A DNA stretch of 64,000 nucleotides from Mycobacteriaceae bacterium (GTDB lineage: Bacteria; Actinomycetota; Actinomycetes; Mycobacteriales; Mycobacteriaceae): positions 62,001 to 126,000 of the forward strand of contig JAFARC010000082.1 in NCBI GenBank assembly GCA_019245755.1, written 5' to 3'. The translations under genes were made by a program, and so were the position numbers. Positions 41,581 through 50,254 of this stretch are shown here, one piece after another (position 1 is the first letter of the stretch; each line of letters begins with the position of its first letter). The notes under the pieces were generated by a model, which searched no databases, was not told the DNA's origin, and saw only the letters and a list, made by a program, of their open reading frames with translations.

Positions 41581-42843
41581 TCACCGCGCCGGATCGAACT
41601 CGAGGTGCAGCTCGGTCAGGCCGCGCAAGATGAATGTCGGTTCGTAGCTGTAGCGCACATTGTCCGCCGGCCCGTGCGACGCATCGGAGATCTTGATATC
41701 GGACATCCGGTCGAGGATCCGGTTCAAAGAAATACGACCTTCAGCGCGGGCGAGGGGTGCGCCGGGGCAGGAGTGGTTGCCGCGCCCGAACGCCACGTGC
41801 TCACGGACATTGGGCCGGTCGACGCGAAATTCGTGTGGCTGATCGAATTTGCGGGGGTCGCGATTGCTCGCGCCGGGCAAAAGCATCATCGTGGTGCCCG
41901 CCGGTATGGGGACGTCGCCAACGGTGGTTGACGTGCGCGCCAAGCGGAAGTGGCTCTTGACGGGGCTTTCCATCCGCAGTGTTTCCTCGAGGAAGACCGG
42001 GATGCGGCTGCGGTCCTCGCGCAGCGTTTTCTGAAGGTCGGGACGCTCGCCGATCACCCGCATGGCGGCGCTGAGCAACTTGGTGGTGGTTTCTTGGCCT
42101 GCGGTGAACAGAAACGTCGCCACTCGCACGACGTCGATGATCTCCGGAGTGGATCCGTCGGGGTATTTTGCCTCAGCAAGCTCGGTGAGCACGTCCCCAC
42201 GGGGCTCGCGCCGGCGGTCGACGACGTAACCGGAAAATTTGTCGTCGAGCCACTCCAGCGGATGGTGGGTGATGGCCTCGTCGTCGATCGCCCCGACAAG
42301 CTGATGGGCCAAAACTTCCCGGAACTGTTCGTGGTCCTCTGCGGGGACACCCAGCAAATCCGCAATCACCAACATCGTGAACGGTTTGGCGTAATCTTGC
42401 AGGAATTCACAATTTCCGCGGGACACGAACTCGTCGAGCTGCCGATCGGCTAACCGCCACATGAACTCTTCGTTTTCCTTGAGGCGCTTGGGTGTCAGCA
42501 GCCGGCTCAACAGGCCTCTGGTGCGGGTGTGATGCGGCGGGTCTTGGGTGACGATGTGTTCGCTCATCGGGATTTGATCACGGCGTTGTTCGATCAGCTC
42601 GCCGAGGTCATCCCCAGCGGCTGAGAGTGAAACACCCGAAAATGGACCCGCCACGGCGACGCACGAGGAGAACGCTGCGTCCTTGTACACCGACAGCGCT
42701 TCGGAATATCCGGTGACGGCCATGACCTCAAACGGCGTCTCCCGCGACACCGGGCACTTCGAACGCAGGTAATCGAAGTAGGGATATGGGTCGGCGATGA
42801 GGGACTCGTCGGTGAAGAAGTCAACCGATTCGAAATCACGCAC
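41581..42843 (-). CDS. Cytochrome P450
   Basis: A 420-residue P450. The I-helix motif is FLFTAGQETTTKLL, the K-helix is EETLR, and the heme loop is FGRGNHSCPGAPL. N-terminal text (DPYPYFDYLRSKCPVSRE) is that of soluble bacterial P450s. Its promoter carries a motif B site about 70 bases upstream. It is more distant from the other three P450s than they are from each other. It is followed by the acyltransferase gene. Confidence 0.95.
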   Translation of the reverse strand: MRDFESVDFFTDESLIADPYPYFDYLRSKCPVSRETPFEVMAVTGYSEALSVYKDAAFSSCVAVAGPFSGVSLSAAGDDLGELIEQRRDQIPMSEHIVTQDPPHHTRTRGLLSRLLTPKRLKENEEFMWRLADRQLDEFVSRGNCEFLQDYAKPFTMLVIADLLGVPAEDHEQFREVLAHQLVGAIDDEAITHHPLEWLDDKFSGYVVDRRREPRGDVLTELAEAKYPDGSTPEIIDVVRVATFLFTAGQETTTKLLSAAMRVIGERPDLQKTLREDRSRIPVFLEETLRMESPVKSHFRLARTSTTVGDVPIPAGTTMMLLPGASNRDPRKFDQPHEFRVDRPNVREHVAFGRGNHSCPGAPLARAEGRISLNRILDRMSDIKISDASHGPADNVRYSYEPTFILRGLTELHLEFDPAR

Positions 42844-42908
42844 GAAAAGCCTCCTGGGTGTTCACGCGACGCTGCGGTACACGGCCGTGGTCGGCTCGCC
42901 TCAACGTC

Positions 42909-42937
42909 AATGTAGGACTGAACAAAAATTAGGTCAA
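42909..42937 (-). promoter_or_regulatory. Motif B promoter of the P450/acyltransferase operon
   Basis: Minus strand: TTGACC, 17 bp, TACATT, reading toward the P450 start at 42843. The core is GACCTAATTTTTGTTC, with the semi-palindrome preserved at the outer arms. Confidence 0.8.
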
Positions 42938-42971
42938 GGTGGTGCTCTTGTGGAGGCGGTCGGGTGGTCGG

Positions 42972-43079
42972 TCACTGTGAAACGGAGTTGGTGGTCGCGA
43001 CTCGGGCATCGCTGGTGATGGCATCGAGGTTCTCGGCGACGTCTTCGGCGGTGAGCGGTCCCTTCTCCCCTCGTGCCGA
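42972..43079 (-). pseudogene. Possible remnant of a gene tail
   Basis: The minus strand ends with KGPLTAEDVAENLDAITSDA, SVSQ and a stop. The GP(L/V)TAEDVAENLD pattern recalls C-terminal tails seen in some SDR-type or similar oxidoreductases. No start or further domain is present. The call is weak. Confidence 0.3.
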
Positions 43080-43104
43080 TATCCTGCGCACACGTGTCGT
43101 ATGC

Positions 43105-44322
43105 CTAGCTTGCCTGCGGGTCGAACAGGACCGGCAACGACGTTGGTGATCGGAAAACCTGGCCGCGGATGTGCGGGTCGTCGCCCTCGCGATCCAGTCG
43201 CAGATTGGGTAGCCGATCACATAGCAAGTTGAGCGCGACGCGCATCTCGAGCCGGGCGAGATGCATTCCCAGGCAGACGTGTACCCCATGCCCGAAGCCG
43301 ATATGCGCACGTGCCGAGCGGAAGATGTCGAAGCGGTCCGGATCGGGGTAGCGCTCCTCCTGCCGGTTGGCCGCCCCCAGCACCGGCATCACAGAAGAGC
43401 CGGCGGGGATCGGCACACCGCCCAGTTCGGTGTCGCGGGTCGCCACGCGGGTGATGGTCAGCAGGGGAGCCTCCCAGCGGACCGCTTCCTCGATCGCCTG
43501 CGGGATCAGCGAGCGGTCGGCACGCACGGCGTCGAGCTGATCCGGGTTGGTCAGCAAGCCCAACAGCAGATTTCCCAGCGAGCGGTATGTGGTTTCCACT
43601 CCGGCGGGCAGCAGCAGCCGCAAAAACGAGAAGATTTCCTCGTCGGTGAGCTTCTCCCCGTCGATCTCGGCCTGGGCGAGGCCACTGATGAGGTCATCGC
43701 GTGGTTCCCGGCGCCGGTCGGCCAGGATCGGAACAAAATATTCGCGCAACGCTTCCGAAGCCGCGAGGCCGCGCTCGCGATTGAACAGGATGGCCAACAG
43801 CGCGAGCGACCAACGTTGGAATTGCGGATAATCCTCGCGCGGCAGGCCCAGCAGGCTGGCGATGATCTGCGTCGGATACGGAAAGGCGAAGTCCCGCCGA
43901 AGATCGGCACGCCCGTTTCTGGCAAACCGGTCAATCAGCTCGCTGGCGACCTTGCCGACCAGCTCGTCCTCCCACCGCGCAAGCGCCTTCTGGGAGAAGG
44001 CCTTTGACACCAGCGCGCGGTGGCGGCCATGCTCGGGCTCATCCATCCCGAGCATGACGTGTTTGCCCAGGGCATCGCCGAACGCATCGATGATGATGGC
44101 AGAGGAGAACGTCTCGTTGTCCCGCAACATTTGGGCCACCTCTTCGTGGCGGTACACCATGAAGACCGGTTTTGACTCCGCATGCGGCATGCCCGACATG
44201 TCGATGCGCTGCACGGGCTCCTCCCGCCGCAATCGGGCCAGCTCGGTATAGGGGTCGCGAACATCGCCCGACACAACGTCGTCGAATGTGCCGAAGTCCT
44301 CGAGATCGTCGAACAGCTCCAC
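43105..44322 (-). CDS. Cytochrome P450
   Basis: A 405-residue P450 paralogous to the one at 34.2 kb: shared SFLRLLLPAG-ETTYRS I-helix region and SLIP-AIEEA block. Heme loop FGHGVHVCLGMHLARLE. The GTG start at 44322 is preceded by GAAGGAG seven bases upstream; the ORF to 44580 is an antisense extension. The aldehyde dehydrogenase is 10 bases upstream, and the whole run from 49.1 kb appears to be a single operon. Possible order of reactions is hydroxylation, then oxidation by SDR and ALDH. Confidence 0.95.
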   Translation of the reverse strand: MELFDDLEDFGTFDDVVSGDVRDPYTELARLRREEPVQRIDMSGMPHAESKPVFMVYRHEEVAQMLRDNETFSSAIIIDAFGDALGKHVMLGMDEPEHGRHRALVSKAFSQKALARWEDELVGKVASELIDRFARNGRADLRRDFAFPYPTQIIASLLGLPREDYPQFQRWSLALLAILFNRERGLAASEALREYFVPILADRRREPRDDLISGLAQAEIDGEKLTDEEIFSFLRLLLPAGVETTYRSLGNLLLGLLTNPDQLDAVRADRSLIPQAIEEAVRWEAPLLTITRVATRDTELGGVPIPAGSSVMPVLGAANRQEERYPDPDRFDIFRSARAHIGFGHGVHVCLGMHLARLEMRVALNLLCDRLPNLRLDREGDDPHIRGQVFRSPTSLPVLFDPQAS

Positions 44323-44332
44323 TGGTGCTCCT

Positions 44333-45817
44333 TCAGCTGGCGGGGTAGCCCACCGACTTGATCTGGGTGTATTGATCGAAACCGGCGACACCGTTCTGAC
44401 GCCCGACACCGCTGGCCTTGTAGCCCCCAAACGGGGTGTCGGCGCCGTAGGGCGCCGCACCTTGCACACCGATGAACCCGGCCCGCAGCCGGCGCGCGAC
44501 TGCCAGCGAGTGCTCCACCGAGCCCGACATAACGTTGCCGGCCAAGCCGTAGGCACTGTCGTTGGCGATGCGGATCGCATCCTCCTCGTCGTCGAACGGG
44601 ATCACTGCCAGCACCGGACCGAAAATCTCCTGCTGCGCGATGGTCATCGCGTTGTCGACATCTACGAAAAGCGTTGGCGGCACCCAGAATCCCTTGTCGA
44701 ATCCCCTCGGCGCCTCGGTGCCGCCGACCAAGCAGGTGGCGCCCTCGTCGATGCCCTTTTCGATGTAGCCGAGAACACGTTTGCGTTGCTTGTCGGAGAT
44801 CACCGGTCCGCACAAGGTAGCGGCATCCTGCGGATCGCCCGGAGAGACGTTCTCGTACATCCCCTTGAGGATCGCGACGCCCTCGTCGTAGCGAGACCGG
44901 GGCAGCAGCAGGCGGGTGGGATTGGCGCAACCCTGTCCGGCGTGCATGCACGGTGCGATCCCGATAGCACACGCCAGCCCGAAATCGGCGTCGTCCAACA
45001 CAATGGTGGCCGACTTGCCGCCCAGCTCGAGGAACAGGCGCTTCATCGTCGCCGCGCCTTTTTCCATGATCCGCTGCCCCACGGCGGTGGAACCGGTGAA
45101 AGAGATAAGGTCGACCTTCGGCGAGAGCGTAAGCTCCTCGCCCAGCAGGTGATCCGACGCCGTAACGACGTTGACAACCCCGTCGGGTATGTCGGTGGCT
45201 TCGGCGATCAACCGTCCCATTCGAGTGGCGTTAAACGGGGTGTCGGGTGCGGGTTTCAGCACCACAGTGTTACCGGTGGCCAGCGCCTGGGCCAGCTTGT
45301 GGATGGTGACCTCGAACGGAAAGTTCCACGGCACGATCGCGCCAACCACCCCGACCGGTTCGCGCCAGACCTTACGGGTGGTGTTCTGAGCGGTCAACGC
45401 GACGAAGGCATCGCCGAGGTCGGTCTCCCATGGGTATTCATCGATGAGCTTGGCCGGATAGGTCAGCGCGTCGGCTAGTGGCGCGTCGAGCTGGGGCCCG
45501 TAGGTGATTGCGCGCGGGCAGCCGGCTTCGGCGATGAGTTCCTCACGCAGCGCTTCTTTTTCAGACTCCAGTGCCTGCTGGAACTGCTCAAGGCAGCGCT
45601 TGCGCAAACCGTGGTTTGTGGACCAGTCGGTGTCGTCGAACGCCCGCCGCGCGGAGTCGATGGCACGGTGCATGTCGGCCGTCGACGCGTCGGCGACTTC
45701 CCCGAGCACCTCCTCGGTGGCTGGGTTGATGTTGGTGAACGTGCCCGCAGCGCCGCCGACGAGCTTGCCGTCGATGAGCATCCGCGACTCGTGATCGACC
45801 TTCGCAGTGTCAGCCAT
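44333..45817 (-). CDS. Aldehyde dehydrogenase (NAD(P)-dependent)
   Basis: A 494-residue ALDH. Motifs: IVPWNFPFEV, FTGSTAVGQRI, LELGGKSATI with the general base, and MHAGQGCANPTR with the catalytic Cys. GYKASGVGRQNG near the C terminus fits. It overlaps the upstream SDR gene by eight bases. It is about 9 residues longer than the 17.2 kb ALDH and not closely related. In this operon an SDR and a P450 flank it. Confidence 0.95.
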   Translation of the reverse strand: MADTAKVDHESRMLIDGKLVGGAAGTFTNINPATEEVLGEVADASTADMHRAIDSARRAFDDTDWSTNHGLRKRCLEQFQQALESEKEALREELIAEAGCPRAITYGPQLDAPLADALTYPAKLIDEYPWETDLGDAFVALTAQNTTRKVWREPVGVVGAIVPWNFPFEVTIHKLAQALATGNTVVLKPAPDTPFNATRMGRLIAEATDIPDGVVNVVTASDHLLGEELTLSPKVDLISFTGSTAVGQRIMEKGAATMKRLFLELGGKSATIVLDDADFGLACAIGIAPCMHAGQGCANPTRLLLPRSRYDEGVAILKGMYENVSPGDPQDAATLCGPVISDKQRKRVLGYIEKGIDEGATCLVGGTEAPRGFDKGFWVPPTLFVDVDNAMTIAQQEIFGPVLAVIPFDDEEDAIRIANDSAYGLAGNVMSGSVEHSLAVARRLRAGFIGVQGAAPYGADTPFGGYKASGVGRQNGVAGFDQYTQIKSVGYPAS

Positions 45818-46868
45818 CGTTCTCGCTTTCTTCAGTCGGCGGGTTGTCGCCGACCGGTGCGGCCATGCCGTCAGCCGGGCGGTGACGCGAAAACCTCATT
45901 GCCAGCGGTGCTGCCCGCTGCACCACCGGTGCCGGCAGCACGCGAGCGGCGAGCAGCATCGTCCGCTGGCGCAGACTCAGCGCGCCGGCAGCTGCCGACC
46001 CGTCCCGCAGCGCGCCGGGGCGCGGGATGCCCATCGCTAGCCGGGTCAGCTGGTGAAGGACCAGTGTGGGCAGGAGGCGATTGCTGATCAGCAGCATGCG
46101 CGCGTCGATGCCGACCGCATGCCGGGCGAACGGGGCCTTGTCCTCCACAGCCTTGGTAAGTCGCGTGGCGAAGCGGTCGGGCGGGGCGGCGAAGCGCATC
46201 GCGAAACGGCCCCGGCGGTCGATCGTGGCATGGTGCCGGGCGTAGGGGCCGGTGAAGTCCCGGTAGTCTTTGACACCGTTGTCGGTGATGATGTCGGTGT
46301 CGAAGGTTCCGGCTACCAGCACGGTGACGCCCAGTCCAAACGGGGCGACTTCGCCCGCCAGGGATTCGGCCCACCGCTCGAGCGCGCCCTTGGCGGCGGA
46401 ATAGGCTGCGATCTCCGGCATGCCCCGCACGCCGCCCTGGCTGGATATCATCACGATCCGGCCTCGGCCCGCAGCCCGCATGGCCGGCAGCAGCGCCTGA
46501 GTGAGCGCCACCGGCCCGAAAAGGTGAGTACAAAAGATCTGCTCCCATACGTCGCGCGGCAGCTCCTCGACAGACCCGGCGGCGGCGATCCCGGCGTTGT
46601 GCACCAAGGCGTCCGGCGCGCCGACGGCCGCCTCGATGGCTTTGGCGGCCGTGTCGACAGATGCCCGGTCAACCAGGTCGAGTTGGATGCCGATCAGGCG
46701 TGGATCGTCGGCGGTTGCGCCGGCTGCCGCCCGCAGCGCCGCCAGTCCCGTGTCCAGCGAGCGCATGGCCGCCACCACCCGCCAGCCCTGCTGGTAAAAA
46801 CGGATGGCCGTTGCGAGACCGAGTCCGCGGGAGGCGCCGGTGATCACCACGGTGCGTGGCTCAGCCAT
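45810..46868 (-). CDS. SDR oxidoreductase with long C-terminal extension
   Basis: A 352-residue protein: the first 250 are a classical SDR (TGASRGLGLATA, HNAG in LVHNAGIAAA, ISSQGG, YSAAKGA), and about 100 more residues follow (helical, IDARMLLISNRLLPTLV, RQRTMLLAARVLPAPVVQRAAPLA). Such long-tailed SDRs often act on lipids or steroids in actinobacteria. It overlaps both neighbours by eight bases: the ALDH downstream and the AveC-like membrane protein upstream. Confidence 0.92.
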   Translation of the reverse strand: MAEPRTVVITGASRGLGLATAIRFYQQGWRVVAAMRSLDTGLAALRAAAGATADDPRLIGIQLDLVDRASVDTAAKAIEAAVGAPDALVHNAGIAAAGSVEELPRDVWEQIFCTHLFGPVALTQALLPAMRAAGRGRIVMISSQGGVRGMPEIAAYSAAKGALERWAESLAGEVAPFGLGVTVLVAGTFDTDIITDNGVKDYRDFTGPYARHHATIDRRGRFAMRFAAPPDRFATRLTKAVEDKAPFARHAVGIDARMLLISNRLLPTLVLHQLTRLAMGIPRPGALRDGSAAAGALSLRQRTMLLAARVLPAPVVQRAAPLAMRFSRHRPADGMAAPVGDNPPTEESENDG

Positions 46869-47997
46869 GGGCCGCCCCGCACCGCCCGCCGTCGGCCGGC
46901 GGCGTCACGTCCGGGCGTCCGTGCGGTTGGCCGCTCATCCAGGTCGACCAGATCCCCACAGAGTACGGGCCCGGCTGGCCGTTCTTCTCGTAGAAGCCCT
47001 GCGGGTCATAGACTTTGGCCTCCGGATACGGCCAGGGGCAGGCCACGGAGGTCGCCGTGCGCGACCACTTGATCGCCGTGAACCAGCCGCCGTAAGCGAA
47101 GAAGTAAGCGGCATTGAGGACGATGAACAACACCACGAACGTGCCGAGCACCGGGCGTCCGACGAAGATGGCTGCCCGCCGAGCCAGTTTCTCGGCGACC
47201 GTGCGGCCTGTGTCGTCCCGGTACACCAGCACCCCCGCCGGAATCATCACAAAGGTCACCGACAGCGACTCCCACAGCAGCGGGAACTGGAAGGGCGTGC
47301 CGGTGAAGATGGACCCGAAGGGGATTATCTGGTCATAGATGTAGAGCCCGGTACGGATCATCGAAACTTCGAGGAACGCGTCGAAGACGAAACCGACGAC
47401 CAGGATCAGCCCGGCCAGACAGATCAGCGGGTGGCGCCACACGAACGAATCGACGGGCCGGCGGCCCTGAATCCGGCGCAGTATCCAGACTGCCGGGAAG
47501 TACGGCGTCGCATAAAACATCGCGTACCCGAAAACGATAAACGGTTCCACAGTGGGCGACAATGACACCAGCGGCCAGTCCTCTGGCCAGTGCCACAGTC
47601 GCGGGTTGTAGACCGCATACGGCGCCCAATTCATGATCGGGTCCTGCCACACGATCAATGTCGTGACGAGCACCATCAGCAGGACGGGGTGAGCGGGATG
47701 TCGTCGCCAAGCGATCACGAAAACCCCGATGACGATGGCCATCGCGATGGCGGTGCCGATCTGATTAATCGTGAGCCACGTCGAACTGTTCAACCCCAGC
47801 AGGTAGTGCACCGGGCGTGGTGCGCCGCTGACCCGTGGATTGCGGATCCGGTCGGACACGGCGCCCGAGCGGGCGTAGTAGGCGACCACCGCGACAGCAG
47901 CGACGGCGAGGATGGCCCACAGCGCGGTGAGTGCCGAGCGCGTGCTGGGCTTGGGATGCTGAGCGAGGGCGGACGGCGTGGTCTGCTCCGTGGTCAT
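46861..47997 (-). CDS. AveC-like integral membrane protein (putative spirocyclase family)
   Basis: A 378-residue protein with about seven membrane helices, for example LWAILAVAAVAVVAYYA, INQIGTAIAMAIVIGVFVIAW, HPLICLAGLILVVGFVFDAF and PVLGTFVVLFIVLNAAYFFAY. The pattern, with GLYIYDQIIPFGS and conserved acidic residues between helices, recalls AveC, the bifunctional spiroketal cyclase/dehydratase of avermectin biosynthesis, and related proteins annotated in actinobacteria. That AveC proteins make spiroketals is known for Streptomyces; in this catabolic context the reaction is unknown. The ATG at 47997 is used. It overlaps the SDR gene by eight bases. Confidence 0.75.
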   Translation of the reverse strand: MTTEQTTPSALAQHPKPSTRSALTALWAILAVAAVAVVAYYARSGAVSDRIRNPRVSGAPRPVHYLLGLNSSTWLTINQIGTAIAMAIVIGVFVIAWRRHPAHPVLLMVLVTTLIVWQDPIMNWAPYAVYNPRLWHWPEDWPLVSLSPTVEPFIVFGYAMFYATPYFPAVWILRRIQGRRPVDSFVWRHPLICLAGLILVVGFVFDAFLEVSMIRTGLYIYDQIIPFGSIFTGTPFQFPLLWESLSVTFVMIPAGVLVYRDDTGRTVAEKLARRAAIFVGRPVLGTFVVLFIVLNAAYFFAYGGWFTAIKWSRTATSVACPWPYPEAKVYDPQGFYEKNGQPGPYSVGIWSTWMSGQPHGRPDVTPPADGGRCGAAHG

Positions 47998-48001
47998 GGG
48001 T

Positions 48002-49120
48002 CTATTCCTGACCGAACCGGTCGACGAGATGGGAGTTGATGCCGTCGGTATCCAGCGTGCGGGCGACCAGATAACCAGCACCCATCCAGGCCCGCCGCGT
48101 CCACTTTCCGAACGACACCCGGGTGCCGGGCGCGCCGGCCGCAGCGGGCAGCATCTTGACCCGCTCCAAAGCCTCCTTGACCCCACGGGGACTCAGTGGG
48201 TGGGCATCGGTGAACGCACGCAACAGCGTGGCCGCCACGTCACGGTTCACCACCGGCACGCAATACTGCGGGCGGCGGCCGTGGTTGCCCTGGTATTGAT
48301 CGAGGAACCGCTGGCCGACCGGATTGCTCTCGTCGTACTGATCGATGCCGGTCCATCCCATGAATGCTTTCCACATCACCGGATTGACCCATGCGTTCTG
48401 GAAAGCCGTGCTGGTGTACCGGGGCGGATCCCAGTTCAAGGCCTGCAGGGCGGGGTTGATGAAGACAATCCCGAACCCGAAGCCGCAGTGCACAACCGCT
48501 TGTGCCTTGGCCTCATACAACGTGCGCACTGCGTCGTTGACGTCCTGCGCGGTCTGTGCAATCTGCGCCTCGGCGACGATCCGGATGCCTTTACGCCGGC
48601 AGGCGTTTCGAAAATTCTTGAGATAGCTCTCGCCGACCAGCGACTGCTCGACCAGGACACCGACCTCGGTGTGGCCGCCTTTCGCGAGCAGGTCGGCCCA
48701 GAAGATGGGTTCATCGGTCATCGATCCCTGCGGGAACGAAAACGTCCACTCCCCCAGCCAGTCGTCGGTGCCCGTGACGCTGATCGCCGGCACCCGGAAT
48801 CGGTCCTCGATCGCCTCGCGGGTCGGCACGGCATTGTCGGTGATGTGCGGACCGAACACGACGAGGCAACCTTCATCAACGAGTTCGCCGTAGGCATCGA
48901 TAACCGCCTTTACCGTTCCTTTGGGAAGGCCCTCGACTTCCCGGTACACGATGTCGACGGGGCGGTCGATAATCCCCTGCTCCAGGCCTTCGCCGAACAC
49001 CAATTCGAACGGAATGGTGAGGTCGTCCCGCATCTCCTGCGGGTAGCCCTCCGGCAGCAGAAAGTCAAAGAGGTAGCCAATCTTGATCGGCTCCGCCGTG
49101 CTCTCGTAGGACATTGACAT
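48002..49120 (-). CDS. Periplasmic-binding-type protein without signal peptide
   Basis: A 372-residue two-lobed ligand-binding protein of the branched-chain amino-acid/amide group (Peripla_BP_6): IKIGYLFDFLLPEGYP near the N terminus, VVFGPHITDNAVP, TEVGVLVEQSLVGES, and AQAVVHCGFGFG. It starts MSMSYESTAEPIKIG, so there is no signal sequence or lipobox, and no ABC permease or ATPase is adjacent. It may be a cytosolic sensor, as AmiC is, rather than a transporter component. It is the first gene of the five-gene operon. Confidence 0.88.
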   Translation of the reverse strand: MSMSYESTAEPIKIGYLFDFLLPEGYPQEMRDDLTIPFELVFGEGLEQGIIDRPVDIVYREVEGLPKGTVKAVIDAYGELVDEGCLVVFGPHITDNAVPTREAIEDRFRVPAISVTGTDDWLGEWTFSFPQGSMTDEPIFWADLLAKGGHTEVGVLVEQSLVGESYLKNFRNACRRKGIRIVAEAQIAQTAQDVNDAVRTLYEAKAQAVVHCGFGFGIVFINPALQALNWDPPRYTSTAFQNAWVNPVMWKAFMGWTGIDQYDESNPVGQRFLDQYQGNHGRRPQYCVPVVNRDVAATLLRAFTDAHPLSPRGVKEALERVKMLPAAAGAPGTRVSFGKWTRRAWMGAGYLVARTLDTDGINSHLVDRFGQE

Positions 49121-49158
49121 TCCACCCTCCGTGGACCAGCCAGTCAGTCCCGGCGATC

Positions 49159-49188
49159 TAGACCTAAAATTTGTTCTGACCCTAGACC
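49159..49188. promoter_or_regulatory. Motif B site before the five-gene operon
   Basis: Core GACCTAAAATTTGTTC at 49161-49176, flanked on both sides by CTAGAC-type repeats that make the region nearly symmetrical (TCTAGACC to GACCCTAGA). It lies about 40 bases upstream of the ATG at 49120. The canonical -35/-10 layout reads away from the gene, but the symmetry leaves the working orientation open. Confidence 0.65.
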
Positions 49189-49223
49189 CGGGAGTGTCTC
49201 ATCGTCAATCGCCTCGGCGTGGC

Positions 49224-50060
49224 TCAGTGGCCGGTTAGGTAGGCGTCGATCATTTCCACCAGCCCGCTCGTCACGATCGAGTCGTCGGTCAGTGGCGCGG
49301 CCACCGCCGCTCGGGCGGCCTCGCCCGGGTTGAGCCCTTCGGCGATGAGCTGTGCGGCCGCGATCAGCACCCTCGTGGATGCGACCTCGCGCAGCCCCGC
49401 TGTCTGCAAGCGGCGAATCGCCTGCCCCAGCCGTACCAGCTCGGCGGCCGTCGCATGGTCGACGCCGGCCTCATAGGCGATGATCTTCTCTTCGATGTCC
49501 GGTGCCGGGAAGCCGAACTCGATGGCGATCATGCGCTGGCGCGTCGAGTCCTTGAGGTCTTTGAGGACGCTTTGGTAGCCCGGGTTGTAGGACATGACGA
49601 GGCAGAAACCCTGCGCCGCGTCGAGCGTCACGCCCAGCCGCTCGATCGGAAGCTGGCGGCGGTGATCGGCGAGCGGATGAAGAACGACCGTGGTGTCCTG
49701 CCGAGCCTCGACGACCTCGTCGAGATAGCAGATGGCGCCTTCGCGCACCGCGCGCGTCAACGGTCCGTCGACCCATTCAGTTTCGCCGCCGCGGAGCAGA
49801 AAGCGCCCGACGAGATCGGCGGTGGTCAAGTCGTCGTGGCACGCCACCGTGATGAGCGAACGCTCCAGGTCATATGCCATGGCCTCGACGAAGCGCGTTT
49901 TCCCGCAGCCCGTCGGGCCCTTGAGCAGAACCGAGAGGCCTTGCCGGAACGCCGCCTTGAACACGCGTTCCTCGTTGCCGATCGGCACGTAGTACGGGCG
50001 CTGCGCCGGCGTACCCGTGTCGGGACGCGCGGTAGGAATGCGGTCGCCCGACACTAGCAT
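49224..50060 (-). CDS. MoxR-type AAA+ ATPase, CbbQ/NorQ-like
   Basis: A 278-residue AAA+ protein. Walker A is LKGPTGCGKTRF near residue 47, Walker B is GAICYLDEVVEA, and sensor regions follow (VMSYNPGYQSVLKDL, STRQRM). CbbQ/NorQ proteins work with a VWA partner (CbbO/NorD) to remodel or insert metals into an enzyme such as Rubisco or NO reductase. The VWA gene is upstream on the same strand, 194 bases away. No obvious client metalloenzyme of those types is here. Confidence 0.93.
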   Translation of the reverse strand: MLVSGDRIPTARPDTGTPAQRPYYVPIGNEERVFKAAFRQGLSVLLKGPTGCGKTRFVEAMAYDLERSLITVACHDDLTTADLVGRFLLRGGETEWVDGPLTRAVREGAICYLDEVVEARQDTTVVLHPLADHRRQLPIERLGVTLDAAQGFCLVMSYNPGYQSVLKDLKDSTRQRMIAIEFGFPAPDIEEKIIAYEAGVDHATAAELVRLGQAIRRLQTAGLREVASTRVLIAAAQLIAEGLNPGEAARAAVAAPLTDDSIVTSGLVEMIDAYLTGH

Positions 50061-50160
50061 CGGGCCTTCAGCGCTTCAGCGACGGTTTTGGTGCCGACGC
50101 CCCCGCCATCCAACATTGTGTGCTCCGCCTAGTCAATTCTGCTGCCGTGCCAGTTCGGGC

Positions 50161-50189
50161 AGCGTAGCGCGGAACAGATGTTTGGCTCA
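50161..50189 (-). promoter_or_regulatory. Motif B promoter of the AAA+ gene
   Basis: Minus strand: TGAGCC, 17 bp, TACGCT, about 100 bases before the ATG at 50060. The core is AGCCAAACATCTGTTC. It lies in a 194-base gap between the VWA and AAA+ genes, so the AAA+ gene has its own promoter. Confidence 0.75.
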
Positions 50190-50254
50190 AGTACGCCAGT
50201 GGATCGCCGCCAATCCTCCGGCGACCGCGTTGACCGACCGCTGCTGAGGGGTGC

